Shown: positions 46,741-56,617, counted from the first letter of the stretch. The stretch is DNA of 64,000 nt from Leptospira ryugenii (GCF_003114855.1 NZ_BFBB01000010.1:1-64000), one strand, 5' to 3'. Notes: generated by a model not told the origin, from the sequence alone. Translations and numbers: made by a program.

Positions 46741-46996
46741 AAGGTTCCTTGTATCGCAAAAACCCTGGGGTTTTTCACTCACAGAATTCTGTAAGTCAAA
46801 AACAGGCCTTTTTTGATTTTCGAAACGATCGCCTAACACCTACAGGCAGTTTCTGTAAATCAAAAAGTGGGGGGTTTTTCACTCTCTGTAAATCAAAAAC
46901 ACCGTCTTTTTTGCGATACATATAAAGAACTTCTTTAAGAACCTTCCCCAGAACATACTCTGTAAGTGAAAAAAGGCCTCTTTTTCGATTACAGAA
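46741..46996. other. Iteron cluster, candidate replication origin
   Basis: A 15-base motif with consensus TCTGTAARTSAAAAA occurs four times directly (46788-46802, 46852-46866, 46885-46899, 46959-46973) and twice inverted (46771-46785, 46981-46995). A perfect 12-bp inverted repeat, GTATCGCAAAAA at 46751-46762 and TTTTTGCGATAC at 46908-46919, embraces the first half. Such arrays bind Rep proteins at plasmid origins. parA and related genes lie 3-4 kb away. Confidence 0.65.
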
Positions 46997-47045
46997 AGAA
47001 ATCTTGAAATTTTTCTAAGATCATAATCAGACTTCTTTTCTCTCA

Positions 47046-47276
47046 TCATTCCTTCTGATTGTCTAGATCGCATTTTAAGCCCTTCGGGAAGGTTTCGGTA
47101 TTCAGAGTAACCCAAAGAGATTTAAACCGCTCTGGAAGCATTCCAGGAGCTTTCTGGAGGTGGTCTAGAGAGATTAGAGAATCGCAAAGGAAAAAGACTT
47201 TGCCATTTGAAGTGTAAAGATTCGGTTTCACTTCGATTCTCTTAAATTCTATTCCGAATTCCCGACTAAAAAACAT
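47046..47276 (-). CDS. Small ORF next to the iterons
   Basis: 76 residues beginning MFFSREFGIEFKR. It could be the start of a Rep-like gene that continues out of frame into the iteron region (YRNLPEGLK...). Composition is protein-like, but no family is recognised. Confidence 0.3.
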   Translation of the reverse strand: MFFSREFGIEFKRIEVKPNLYTSNGKVFFLCDSLISLDHLQKAPGMLPERFKSLWVTLNTETFPKGLKCDLDNQKE

Positions 47277-47713
47277 CGATTTCGGTCGAGTTTGTCGGGT
47301 TTGTCGAGTTTCAGCACTAAAAAGCCTTATCTCACTGGATAATCTAATGTCTGCGTAATTCCCCTGAAGTTAAGGGGTACCATCCGCAGGAGATTGATTT
47401 CGTATTATTCACCCAAGCGTATTTGTTTAGGTATTTTTTTTAAAAACCAGTGAACCAGATTTTCAGTATTTAGAGGGAACTCTGAATCGTGATAACAAGT
47501 ATCTTTCGGAGTTTTGAATAGATAAAATACAAAGAGAAATATATTCTTGACCTAACAGTAGGTTATGTGAGAACATTGAGAAGTTCCGATTCCGTTGGTT
47601 AGATGGAAATGCCATTTGCCAGAGTTTCTGGGTCATTTTTTCGGCTGCCAAATTTCAGAAAACTCGCTTAACTTTCAGTATACGATGAATAAGTTTTATA
47701 AGAATATAGTTAA
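47277..47713. other. Non-coding, three tandem 9-mers
   Basis: GTCGAGTTT, GTCGGGTTT and GTCGAGTTT lie head to tail at 47285-47311; possible partition or regulatory site of the replicon module. Otherwise nothing recognised. Confidence 0.45.
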
Positions 47714-48487
47714 ATGAAACAATTGAATACAGGCAAAATTACTTTGTTATCTCTCGGACTCCTTGGTATACTCACGCTCCTCGGGGTGTCTTTTTTCTAT
47801 AGGTATCATTTCCCGCTTCTCTCAGACGATCATTCAAATTGGGGTCAATTTGGCGATTTTTTTGGCGGACTTTCCAACGGAATACTTTCTTTTTTGAGTC
47901 TCATCGCAATTCTTTATACTCTTCATCTACAAAGGGAAGAATTAGCCTTAAATAGACGCGAATTAGAATTGAACCGAGTAGAGATGCAAACTGCCAACGA
48001 GCTTGCTCAAAAACAATCTGAGATCGCTGAGTTCCAATTACAGAACGCTATCCGACAAAAAAATGAACAATTCCTAATGGAATATTCAAAAGTATATACA
48101 AGTCTTGAAAACGACTTAGTAGACAAAACTTCTTCGTTAACTGGCATTGGTTTCCTAAAGTTTATCTCTAAGGGATCTTTAGCTATTACGTTAGAAAATG
48201 AAAAATTAATATATCGTAAAGGTAAATCAATCTCAGCGAAACCAGTGTTTAAATTTTTTCAATGCTTAGAATATTTAATTCAATGGGATTTTCAACAATC
48301 CAAGCAGGAGACTGGCTTTAAAATTTCTGAAGGGGACCATAAAAACTTTTCTTCTAGCTATTCTACTCTCATCCAATCATTCTGCCCAAGTGAGGAAATC
48401 GTTGAATTGAAAGAATCAAACTTTCTAAATAAACTAGGATTAAGTGAGAAAAGATTTCCGAATATTGCGAGATTTATAAGTGATTAA
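47714..48487 (+). CDS. Putative AbiC-like abortive-infection membrane protein
   Basis: A 257-aa protein with two transmembrane helices (about residues 8-29 and 54-76) joined by WGQFGDFFGGLSNGILSFLS, the signature of the putative phage abortive infection (putAbiC) family. A long coiled coil (REELALNRRELELNRVEM) follows at about 78-120, then a cytosolic C-terminal domain. Alone on the plus strand inside the plasmid-like module, so it is probably replicon cargo. Defence function inferred from the family. Confidence 0.6.
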   Translation: MKQLNTGKITLLSLGLLGILTLLGVSFFYRYHFPLLSDDHSNWGQFGDFFGGLSNGILSFLSLIAILYTLHLQREELALNRRELELNRVEMQTANELAQKQSEIAEFQLQNAIRQKNEQFLMEYSKVYTSLENDLVDKTSSLTGIGFLKFISKGSLAITLENEKLIYRKGKSISAKPVFKFFQCLEYLIQWDFQQSKQETGFKISEGDHKNFSSSYSTLIQSFCPSEEIVELKESNFLNKLGLSEKRFPNIARFISD

Positions 48488-48992
48488 AAAGGCCAGGACT
48501 AAGAATCCACTTGATCGAAGCGATATTTACGCAGTCTGTAATCTATTTCTCTCTCTTATAGAATCTGAAATAACCTGAACGATCTCTTTCTATTTAATTA
48601 TGAAATTAAGTTTCTCATAGAATTGACTCTCGCCTATCTTTGAATACAATACCGCAAATTGCTCGTCTGCGAGTTGCCGTAAGTCCGGGAGGATAAATCT
48701 GTTCCATCGAAATAAATTCACACATCTTCATTCATCTTGAACCTCCCATTTTATTGACGGCTATCTTTCAGGCTACTTTACGAATTTTGTCAACTTCCTT
48801 ATAGAGAAAATAAAGAGAATCACGAGACGCTAATCGAGCTTATTTCTTGAGAACAAGAAAGGTCGATATTTCAAGTAAAACATCTGCTTTTAGTTTCCTT
48901 CTTTTCTTAGAAAAAGAAAACCGTTCTTACTTGCGATCTCAGGCCGCACATGTGCTACTTTTCCTACAAATGCCGTCCTTATTAATGCTCAT
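48488..48992. other. Intergenic, nothing recognised
   Basis: About 500 bases between converging genes; no hairpin or ORF that I would annotate. Confidence 0.4.
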
Positions 48993-49532
48993 TCATGGCA
49001 ATGCTAAATAGCTCCGGTAGTAATGACTCAAATTTCCCTGAAGTAAATCTGGGTTTAAAACCTTGCTTAACTCGTCAAACGTAGATTTGGAAAATCTTAT
49101 CTTTACAAAATCCTTAAAGCCTTCCCATGATTTATGTTGATGTTTAGATTGTACTTTAAGAGTACAAGACGGCCGCTTTTCATCCTTGGCTGGAGTGGAT
49201 CCCTCCCCTACTCTGACCTGACCTGTGGTACGTCTCTGCATAGGATTGGTATCCTGGACAGCACTCGCATGAGATTCAAAGAGGATAGGAACAAGAGTCC
49301 TTTTTCTTCCGTCAAATCCGACCTGTTTTACAAAACCCAACTTCTTTAACTTTGAAATCATTCGCGTAATTGTGTCTGGCTTTAGTTTCAAGACACGCGC
49401 AAAGTGCGCATTGGAAGCAAAACAGCCTCCTGACTTGTGAAGAGAAAATATCTCAGCATACAGCATACGCTGTGAGTGCGTGAGATCCAATGATTCCATC
49501 CATACAGGAATCCATAGACCTGATCTAACCAT
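48993..49532 (-). CDS. Winged-helix protein of the replicon module
   Basis: A 179-aa protein. The N-terminal LTHSQRMLYAEIFSLHKSGGCFASN..FARVLKLKPDTITRMISKLKKLGFVKQV is a winged helix of the replication-initiator or MarR-like type. The last 20 residues may be out of frame: the +1 frame from about 49060 reads SGKFESLLPELFSIAMNEH, which looks more natural. Probably a plasmid Rep or copy-control protein. Confidence 0.5.
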   Translation of the reverse strand: MVRSGLWIPVWMESLDLTHSQRMLYAEIFSLHKSGGCFASNAHFARVLKLKPDTITRMISKLKKLGFVKQVGFDGRKRTLVPILFESHASAVQDTNPMQRRTTGQVRVGEGSTPAKDEKRPSCTLKVQSKHQHKSWEGFKDFVKIRFSKSTFDELSKVLNPDLLQGNLSHYYRSYLALP

Positions 49533-49986
49533 GTTTTTTTCCGTTTGCTACATCAAGACACGCCTCCGGCCAGAGCAGATGAGCAGTTTTTTTGTGCCTT
49601 TCGGAAATGGTGAGATTCCCGAATGTGTTTGTTTCGGCAAAGTGGTAGTGCCGTGACTAATCGTGTCAGATAGTCGTTTGCGAACTTATGATGAGCCCTA
49701 GATTTTGTCAAGGATTAAAAGAGACATAATTAAATTGAAGTCTCATTCTGTTGTAAGGGGTAAGGTATTTACCTTAAAAGGTTTGCAATCGGAGGACTAC
49801 CACATCCTCCGATTGCTGTATTAAACACACTCGGATTTGAGATAGTTCAACTAAATAATATACGGCCAAACGCGGTACAACAATTTTATTTTTCTTGGAA
49901 AAAAAATTGTGCCGAAGTTTGGGCAACGTGTCGGCAGTAAAGGTAGATGTTTGCGTGCAATCTGTGAGCAAAAAAAGTAAAATTTC
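49533..49986. other. Intergenic region behind the parA-DUF3102 operon
   Basis: About 450 bases holding the strong hairpin listed separately; no other structure recognised. Confidence 0.4.
49785..49816. terminator. 12-bp perfect stem-loop behind the partition genes
   Basis: GCAATCGGAGGA / TCCTCCGATTGC with an 8-base loop, about 170 bases past the end of the DUF3102-type gene. No U-run follows on the minus strand, so it might be a partition (parS-like) site or a different structural signal; termination is the default reading. Confidence 0.45.
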
Positions 49987-50526
49987 CTATAAATCGGAGA
50001 GAACTTTTTCGATTTCACCTATTCTCTTTTTGGTTTTTGAGAGTATTTTTTCTTTCTCCTTAGTAAGAAAATCTTTTAGAACTGTTCGTTCCTTTAAATT
50101 AAGTCGTTCGCCTTTATAATGTTTTTTAAAAAGCATTCTTGGATCAAAAGATTCCTTCGGATTTATTTCTTTCTCGTCTTGGCTGCCTGCAGAAATAAAT
50201 TTGATCGCAGATTTTAAATCGGCAATCGGTTGCCGATTTAAAGAATCTCGATTTTTGTAAATGCTGATATAATTTCGAGCAGATCTTTCCGAGAATGGTA
50301 GGTTTTTTTCAATCCAAGGTATCCAATTTCCGTGACCAATGTTTTCTTTTATTTTATGTAATTCTTCTCCTAATGCCATGGCATTTTGAAGAACATTTTT
50401 CATTCCACCTATAACAGATTCATGCAAATTGATAATCATTCGCACTTTTTGGTCCTGATATGATAAAGGAGAGTTTTCTTTTTGAGATCCCGGTCTTTTC
50501 CCTGTTAGAGAGTCAAATCTTCCCAT
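49987..50526 (-). CDS. DUF3102-type ParB-like partner
   Basis: A 179-aa protein. Residues about 40-95 (ALGEELHKIKENIGHGNWIPWIEKNLPFSERSARNYI) fit the DUF3102 helix-turn-helix type seen beside plasmid ParA genes. The basic C-terminus is coil-rich. It follows parA directly. Likely DNA-binding partition adaptor. Confidence 0.6.
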   Translation of the reverse strand: MGRFDSLTGKRPGSQKENSPLSYQDQKVRMIINLHESVIGGMKNVLQNAMALGEELHKIKENIGHGNWIPWIEKNLPFSERSARNYISIYKNRDSLNRQPIADLKSAIKFISAGSQDEKEINPKESFDPRMLFKKHYKGERLNLKERTVLKDFLTKEKEKILSKTKKRIGEIEKVLSDL

Positions 50527-51249
50527 CTACTTAACTTCCTCAGCCAATTGTTCAAAAAATAAAGAATTTTTCTCGGTCAGTGCTTTGCCTTGGTCTATTG
50601 AACTTGCAATCGATTCACTTTTTGGGATGAAGGTCTTCGCAAAAATTAGTCCAAGTTCATCAAGTTTGTCTGACTTCTTTTCGGACACCATGGTTCGGAC
50701 AGGGATTAAGGAAATTTTGCCTGATTCCAAAGACTCGTTTGAATTGTTAACTACCTCTTCAATTTCTTGAAAGCCTTGGATATTCCATCGCGAAAAACCT
50801 ACCGGACTTAAAACTAAGTCCGCAGCATGAATGCCAAGGTATAATTCTAAACACAAGGCAGGTGGAGTATCAATGATTACATAATCAAATCGTAGCCCTC
50901 TGATATGTTTTCGGAATCGGCTGATAAGGCCAGCATCCCAGGAGAGGCCAATTGCAGTTTTTGAAAGCCTGGGTGTGGCAGGGATTAGATGGATCCCATC
51001 TATCCAAGTAACAGTATGCAGCGAATCTAAGTCTTTTATACCAGTAAGGTATTTTGCAATGGAGTTGGCCTCGATATCTTCCACTCCTAGGTCTCTCAGG
51101 TAGAAATCTGTGAGGTTGTTATTGTGATCTAAATCAATATGCAAGATCTTTGATTTTGAAGATATTTTCTTTAATGCTTGTCCAAGATAAATGGAAAGAG
51201 TAGTCTTTCCAACACCACCTTTGAGCGAAGAGACTGTGATAATTTTCAT
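50527..51249 (-). CDS. parA: ParA-type partition ATPase
   Basis: A 240-aa ATPase with deviant Walker A SSLKGGVGKTTLS at the N-terminus, DYVIIDTPPAL (Walker B region) at about 122-132 and DLVLSPVGFSRWNIQG. It lacks the long N-terminal DNA-binding domain, so it is a small ParA/Soj-type protein that segregates replicon DNA with a ParB-like partner (next gene). Confidence 0.75.
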   Translation of the reverse strand: MKIITVSSLKGGVGKTTLSIYLGQALKKISSKSKILHIDLDHNNNLTDFYLRDLGVEDIEANSIAKYLTGIKDLDSLHTVTWIDGIHLIPATPRLSKTAIGLSWDAGLISRFRKHIRGLRFDYVIIDTPPALCLELYLGIHAADLVLSPVGFSRWNIQGFQEIEEVVNNSNESLESGKISLIPVRTMVSEKKSDKLDELGLIFAKTFIPKSESIASSIDQGKALTEKNSLFFEQLAEEVK

Positions 51250-51624
51250 CTACAGCATTCTGAATAAAAATGGCAATGGATGACAAGGAAATTTGTATTT
51301 GGAAATCGATCGAAAATTTAATTAAAGAATATTTCGACAAAAGACAGATATCAGCAGATTTTCAAATCTTATTCGAATCAGTAGAGGCAAAATCAACCAC
51401 CGCAATAGAAAATCATACAGATTCTTGAATGACCGTAATTGAAAAAGATACTTTATCTTGAAGGAAAAATAAAACATTTTTCAAGAGTTCGCAAGGCGAA
51501 AGCCGAATTGCTTGTTCGGGGGAAACTAAATTGTCGACTGGATTATGTCTCTTAATGTGACATAACAGTAAATTATACTTGCTAGACTAGGAATTGAAGG
51601 AGAACCTTCGGTAAGGAGATTTTT
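51250..51624. other. Intergenic region between divergent units
   Basis: About 375 bases between parA (minus) and the gene at 51625 (plus). Promoters for both are expected; no specific site can be defended. Confidence 0.4.
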
Positions 51625-52128
51625 GTGCTTAGTATTCAAAACATTGTTCAGTTCGGGAAGGCTTACGGTTTTGCAAATTACGAAAAATTTAGGCTGCATT
51701 ACTTAGTTGCATCAACTCGAACACCAGATGGTCAGGATGGGTATCTTGCTTACGGTTTAGAATTAGGACTGACAGCTTTCGGAAAAGATCCTGACTCGGC
51801 AAGGAATGATCTTAGGGCAATTGCGAGAGAATTTCTCTCAAAGGAAGAACGAACTCATGAAGAAGTCTTTTACCTCCTTTCCAACACAATAGGAGAGAAG
51901 TATTGGGCTCTCTATAGACAGGTGTGTTTTTTGTTTGGCGACCCGGATTTTGAGAAAAATAAAAATCTGACCTCTGAAAATAAAAGATTAAAAGAAGATA
52001 TTGCGGACCTACATGAAGATTATACGATTCAAAAAATAGAGAAGAATCAACTCCTTGAAGAATTTGAGAAAATGAAAAAGGAATTTGAAGATTTAAAAGA
52101 TGGCAATCTAACTCATGGGAAATTTTGA
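51625..52128 (+). CDS. Possible HicB-like antitoxin gene
   Basis: GTG start with GGAG about 8 bases upstream. The centre (DGYLAYGLELGLTAFGKDPDSARNDL) resembles HicB-type domains; the C-terminus is a coiled coil. The following 94-aa gene overlaps it by 14 bases. A toxin-antitoxin-like pair would fit the plasmid-like context. Family assignment uncertain. Confidence 0.45.
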   Translation: MLSIQNIVQFGKAYGFANYEKFRLHYLVASTRTPDGQDGYLAYGLELGLTAFGKDPDSARNDLRAIAREFLSKEERTHEEVFYLLSNTIGEKYWALYRQVCFLFGDPDFEKNKNLTSENKRLKEDIADLHEDYTIQKIEKNQLLEEFEKMKKEFEDLKDGNLTHGKF

Positions 52129-52399
52129 TATTTGGTATAATTGGATTACGGTAAGGAGTATAATACAGTCCAAATACCCCACTCGGAGTTTTGTAAAAGA
52201 TAATAGGAAACCGCATCCAGGCTTCTTGCAAGCCTGTGATTTTTATGAATTTCAATTTCCCAATAAAAAATATAAATCTACCTTTGTGGTATATTCATTT
52301 AACAGAGTGGAAGTGGTTTCGGAATTTAACCTCTTGAGCCAATTACTAAATCTACAGATGCAAAAATCCGATTTTGATTTAGCAATAATTAACATATAG
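52115..52399 (+). CDS. Small partner of the HicB-like gene
   Basis: A 94-aa protein beginning MGNFDIWYNWITVRSIIQ. It overlaps the preceding gene by 14 bases, so it is co-translated. No family recognised; toxin role is a guess. Confidence 0.4.
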   Translation: MGNFDIWYNWITVRSIIQSKYPTRSFVKDNRKPHPGFLQACDFYEFQFPNKKYKSTFVVYSFNRVEVVSEFNLLSQLLNLQMQKSDFDLAIINI

Positions 52400-52475
52400 A
52401 CAGTATTTCCTTATGTCGCATATCTACTTAATTTTTGTATAGTGCCTTGTCCCATCCATCTGATATTTTGTATGT

Positions 52476-52625
52476 GTGTTGGATGAAATAATATTAAAGG
52501 GAATTCTTTCGGATCTCCTAATCTCAGTCATATTGGATGGGGTAAATCCAGAGGAAGAAATACAAAAAAGAATTATAGAAATTCAAAACTTGAATAGGGT
52601 AGGGGACGGAGTCTTGGGAGATTGA
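52476..52625 (+). CDS. Possible small ORF (49 aa)
   Basis: GTG start then LDEIILKGILSDLLISVIL and NPEEEIQKRIIEIQNLN. The composition is convincingly protein-like (amphipathic helices), but no ribosome site is visible. It may be the remnant of a longer gene. Confidence 0.35.
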   Translation: MLDEIILKGILSDLLISVILDGVNPEEEIQKRIIEIQNLNRVGDGVLGD

Positions 52626-53274
52626 AAAATATATGTACTAATATTATGCCTGTTATATTTTAAGGAAAAAAGAGGTGCCTAAAAAACCCTAATGAGCTAG
52701 TTTTGGTGGAAATCTTCTGGTGAAGATTGGAAATGACCTAGGCTGGGAGAGGAGATTTAGTTTGCGTTAACCTCAGCTCCTTTCCTGGCTTAGTTCAAAA
52801 ACGGCTTTTCCAAATTGTAAACTCATCCTTGTGCACTAATTCAGAATCACCATTGTTAACTCCGACAAACAGTCGTAATGGATTTCACTATATCTTTTAA
52901 AAATCAATTTTTTCAAATGGACTTACCTCGGATTCTCTATCGAACATAGAAGTCTTTTGATTATTAAATGATAAAAAATTTGGCATAATATATGATCTTT
53001 CGCAAAAAATCTTTCTACTAAATCAGAGGATTGTAGCTTTTTTCTATAAAATGGTTCAGTTTCATGAATTCGGACGATTTGTATAATCCTTTTGATTATA
53101 ATAAGAAATAATTCTGGAATTCGGAGAACTCAATATGTGGATTAATCTACCTACCAAAAAATTTCCAAAAAATACAGATTTTTCATGCACATCGTTGAAT
53201 ATCGATTCGGTGCTAGTCGAAAATAAACTAACGAGAATGCGAATATTGGAATTTAACATTTGCTTTTGTATCAC
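52626..53274. other. Non-coding, two hairpins
   Basis: AATCTTC / GAAGATT with a 4-base loop at 52711-52728, and a 16-bp stem with mismatches and G-T pairs at 52739-52793. The region separates the plasmid-like module from the efflux operon. Confidence 0.4.
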
Positions 53275-54876
53275 ATGAAAAAACCAATTCTTTATACATT
53301 CTTCATAGGGATGGGGATTTTTTTGAAAGCATTCGAAATCCATCCGAATAGCACAATCGCAGGCAGTGAACCTCTGGTGATCAATATGGAAGAGGCAGAA
53401 GGGATTGGTCTTACAAATAGTGTGATTCTTGCTAGTTTAAAAGACCGTCGCGAAGTTTTTAAAATGATCGCTACAGAGAAGTGGAGAAACTATTTGCCTC
53501 GTGTGGGAATTAGCTACTTTGGTCTAAAAAATGCGAACGTAAATCAACCGGATAGCCAATACAATGATATACGAGTTCAACTTAATCAGCTTTTGTATGA
53601 TGGTGGAGAAAATGCTTTAGAAATTGAATCAGCAAAGCTCCAAGAAATGCTCAATGGAGAAGACTGGAAGATCGCGAAAGAAAGACTCCTTCTAGATGTT
53701 CGAAAGGCATATCTACGTTTACTTGCAAGTGAAGTAAAATTCTTTGTCGCAGAAAAATCATATCTCAGGACTTTAAAGCAGCTTAATGACGCAAAAGCAG
53801 AGAGAAGAGAAGGATTCTTAACAGAACTCCAAGAATTAGAAATTTCTAATAAATTGCATGAGCTAGAGCTGAATTTGATCAAAGCAAAATCACAACATTC
53901 GCAAAATGAAATTGAATTAAAGAAACAGATGAACCTTCCTCTTGAGGTTCCAATTAGATTAAAAGACTCACTGATTCGAGACTATGTTTTATTACCCCCG
54001 AATCTAAGCGGAGACGAAGAATCCTTGGCATTAGATCAAAAGCCTGAAGTCAAAAAATCTAAACTTGCGATTGAGAATTTGAAAACAAGGAAAGAAATCA
54101 CAGAAAATTATTGGAAACCAAAACTGTTTGTGGGTGGCTACTATGGACAGAACATTAATGGAGCCTTGCCTGTAAAGAATGATGTTTACGGCTTTAGTTT
54201 TACCGTGCAGACACAGCTCGGAAGCTCTACTAACCAGACTAGCACAAACTATGGTATCCAAACGGACGGAACGGGGATTCAAAGAATTCCTGGCTTTGGG
54301 CCCCAATTTGTGGGAAGAGGGGAGAATGCTTTTAATAGCAATACCTTAAACTTGTTTGAGGATCTAAGCTACTCTCGGAAAATCTATGAAGGTAAAATTG
54401 CTCTCTCTGATGCAGTACGCTCCAACCAACTTTTAGAAGTAACTGTGCAGGCAGAAGCATTTAAAGCCAAAGAGAAGTTAAAAGAGTCTTGGAAGACTCT
54501 TTCTGTGATAAATTCCAAATTTCTAGTCTGATTGATGACTTGGAAGTCTGTTCAATCCAAATTCACAAATGGATTTGTGAAGGAGATCGATTTATTAAGT
54601 GCTGAATTTGAACTCATAAAAACCATCGATGAACTTACCACCTCACTTGCTTTATATCTAGAATCAGGTATGGAGTATAGTTTTGCCACGGCGCAACCTA
54701 TCTCGGAAGTTAAATTCTATGAGATTCAGAAAGATAGAGGAAATTCTATTTTATTCGAACTACTACAGTTCGAGTCAAGCTTTCGACAAGAGAACCAACC
54801 AGTAGAAAGCAAGTCAGAAAAAAAACTCAAACCTGAGAGAAAGAAAAGTGATTATGACTTTTTTTTAGAGGAATAA
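53275..54876 (+). pseudogene. TolC-family outer-membrane efflux protein, interrupted
   Basis: I start at MKKPIL (53275). Signal peptide, then the TolC helical repeat: residues about 90-230 and 270-420 contain the QLLYDGG, KAYLRLLAS and IALSDAV segments. An in-frame TGA at 54529-54531 splits it after SKFLV; the same frame then resumes as TNGFVKEIDLLSAEFEL, clearly the last TolC helix. Readings in other frames near the break (SSLIDDLEV) hint at more than one lesion. First gene of an RND operon; export would fail unless the stop is read through or the sequence is wrong. Confidence 0.75.
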
Positions 54877-54883
54877 ACTAAGA

Positions 54884-56617
54884 ATGAAGCGTATATTCCA
54901 TTATTTTATTTGCGTATTTGTCATTCATCTGAGTTGTAAGAACATCAATTCAGATGCCGAAAAGATGTTAACCTTTTTGCCAAATGACAACTCCCCAAAG
55001 GTGCTATCTGCCATACCTGGAATGGGGGACAAGGGATTGCCTAGAACGCAAAAAATTTCCATACTCTTTGATAGACCTATGAGCATCAATACTTGTGTGC
55101 AAAGTTTTTCTATTAGTCCGGCAACACAGGGGTTTTATGAGTTAAATGATTATAGTTTGGTGTTTACACCCAGCACTCAATGGAACTATGGAACCTATAC
55201 CTATACCTTAACCAAAAATTGTGAATCCAAAGAAGGCAATGATTTGAAGGAAGTGTATTCAGCTTCTTTTACAATAGGAGAGACAACGGTTGCTGGATCA
55301 TTCCCTGAGATTTCGAGCGTTTTGATTGCGACCGGATCTGTCAACGATTGCAACAATGGGGGCTCCACCCAAGAAAATATACTCAGCAAAGCATTAACGA
55401 ATGTTTGTATGGGCTCACCAAATACAAATGCTATCACTTTTAACTTCTCTCGTCCCATGGATAGGGCAGCCACTGCAACCGCAATTGCATTTTCTCCTTC
55501 ATTTTCAGCAAGTTTTACATGGGCTTCCGATACAACACTTGTAGTTTTACCTGATGCGCCTTTCTTATTTAACGCAAGAATTTCCTTTAATATTTCAACA
55601 CAGGCCCAGGATACCCAAGGGGTCAAACTTCAGATACCAGCCTCTGGCAGTTTTTTTGTAGGGACTGGAAATCTTGTTCCTGTTGTTTCCAGCTTAGTGA
55701 TCAGCGCAGATACACTTGCCAATTGTTTGAATGGGGTCGGCGTGACTGCTGATTTAGTGACTACATCCGTTAACAATGGTTGTATGGGAAATCCAAATAC
55801 CAATACATTTACGATTACCTTTTCTCGGAGTATGAATCGGATTCAGACCCAATCCAATGTTATATTTTCTCCTTCTCTGACAGGCACCTATACCTGGTCA
55901 GCAAATAACCAAGTTTTAACCTTTGTCCCGGATGCTCGTTTGAATTATGGCACTCGCTATACGATAACCATTGGTACGGGTGCTGTTTCCACAGATCGCA
56001 TATTCGTGGATGGTTCGTCGATTTACAGTTTTACAGCAGGAGGTCCTGTCAACAACGCACCCACTGTGCAGGCAGTTGGAGTAGCCTCTCAAGGCTGTGC
56101 GACGACTCTACCTGGAACTGGAAGTGCAACAGGTGGAAACTGGCTGGCAGGGACTTGCTTTTGGGACAATTCCTTGTCCATATTGGGACCGTCTTCTTAT
56201 CAGTTCCGAGCAGGGGATACTGGAGGAGGTAATTGTGCAGATGTGAACACAGATAATTTTCGGCTTATCTTTTCAAATTATATGGATTTGAACAGCACCA
56301 TCAATGCGATACGATTGAGGCGCTTATCACCCCCTAGCACCGTTGTCCAGTTATCAACTTGGACATGGTCAGATTGCCAGGCAGTATTTCCTTTCGGTTG
56401 TCGAGTCGTTGATCTAGTGTTTGCTGAATTAGAATCCTCATGTAACGGGACCACTGCATTTGGGAATGCAGGAACTGGCGGAGATTTCAATCTATTGCAG
56501 TCAAATACAGCACCTGCAGGTTATCCTTATTATATGATTTCCGTAGATACTACTGCCAAAGATGTGAACAATGTGTCCTTTCCTTCTACATTTAACTTTA
56601 GTATGGAGGCTAAATGA
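54884..56617 (+). CDS. Lipoprotein with repeated Ig-like (SbsA/Big_5) domains
   Basis: A 577-aa protein with lipobox IHLSC (Cys 18). Three or four Big_5/SbsA Ig-like repeats follow: SPKVLSAIPG...ILFDRPM.., then two closely related copies each with GCMG/VCMG.PNTN...F.FSR.M and a Cys pair, then a C-terminal copy. Surface-exposed, adhesin-like. It lies in the efflux operon. Confidence 0.65.
   Translation: MKRIFHYFICVFVIHLSCKNINSDAEKMLTFLPNDNSPKVLSAIPGMGDKGLPRTQKISILFDRPMSINTCVQSFSISPATQGFYELNDYSLVFTPSTQWNYGTYTYTLTKNCESKEGNDLKEVYSASFTIGETTVAGSFPEISSVLIATGSVNDCNNGGSTQENILSKALTNVCMGSPNTNAITFNFSRPMDRAATATAIAFSPSFSASFTWASDTTLVVLPDAPFLFNARISFNISTQAQDTQGVKLQIPASGSFFVGTGNLVPVVSSLVISADTLANCLNGVGVTADLVTTSVNNGCMGNPNTNTFTITFSRSMNRIQTQSNVIFSPSLTGTYTWSANNQVLTFVPDARLNYGTRYTITIGTGAVSTDRIFVDGSSIYSFTAGGPVNNAPTVQAVGVASQGCATTLPGTGSATGGNWLAGTCFWDNSLSILGPSSYQFRAGDTGGGNCADVNTDNFRLIFSNYMDLNSTINAIRLRRLSPPSTVVQLSTWTWSDCQAVFPFGCRVVDLVFAELESSCNGTTAFGNAGTGGDFNLLQSNTAPAGYPYYMISVDTTAKDVNNVSFPSTFNFSMEAK

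Noticed and set aside
46879..47115. 78-aa ORF across the iterons
   Set aside because: Its second half is only a translation of the iteron repeats; no ribosome site.
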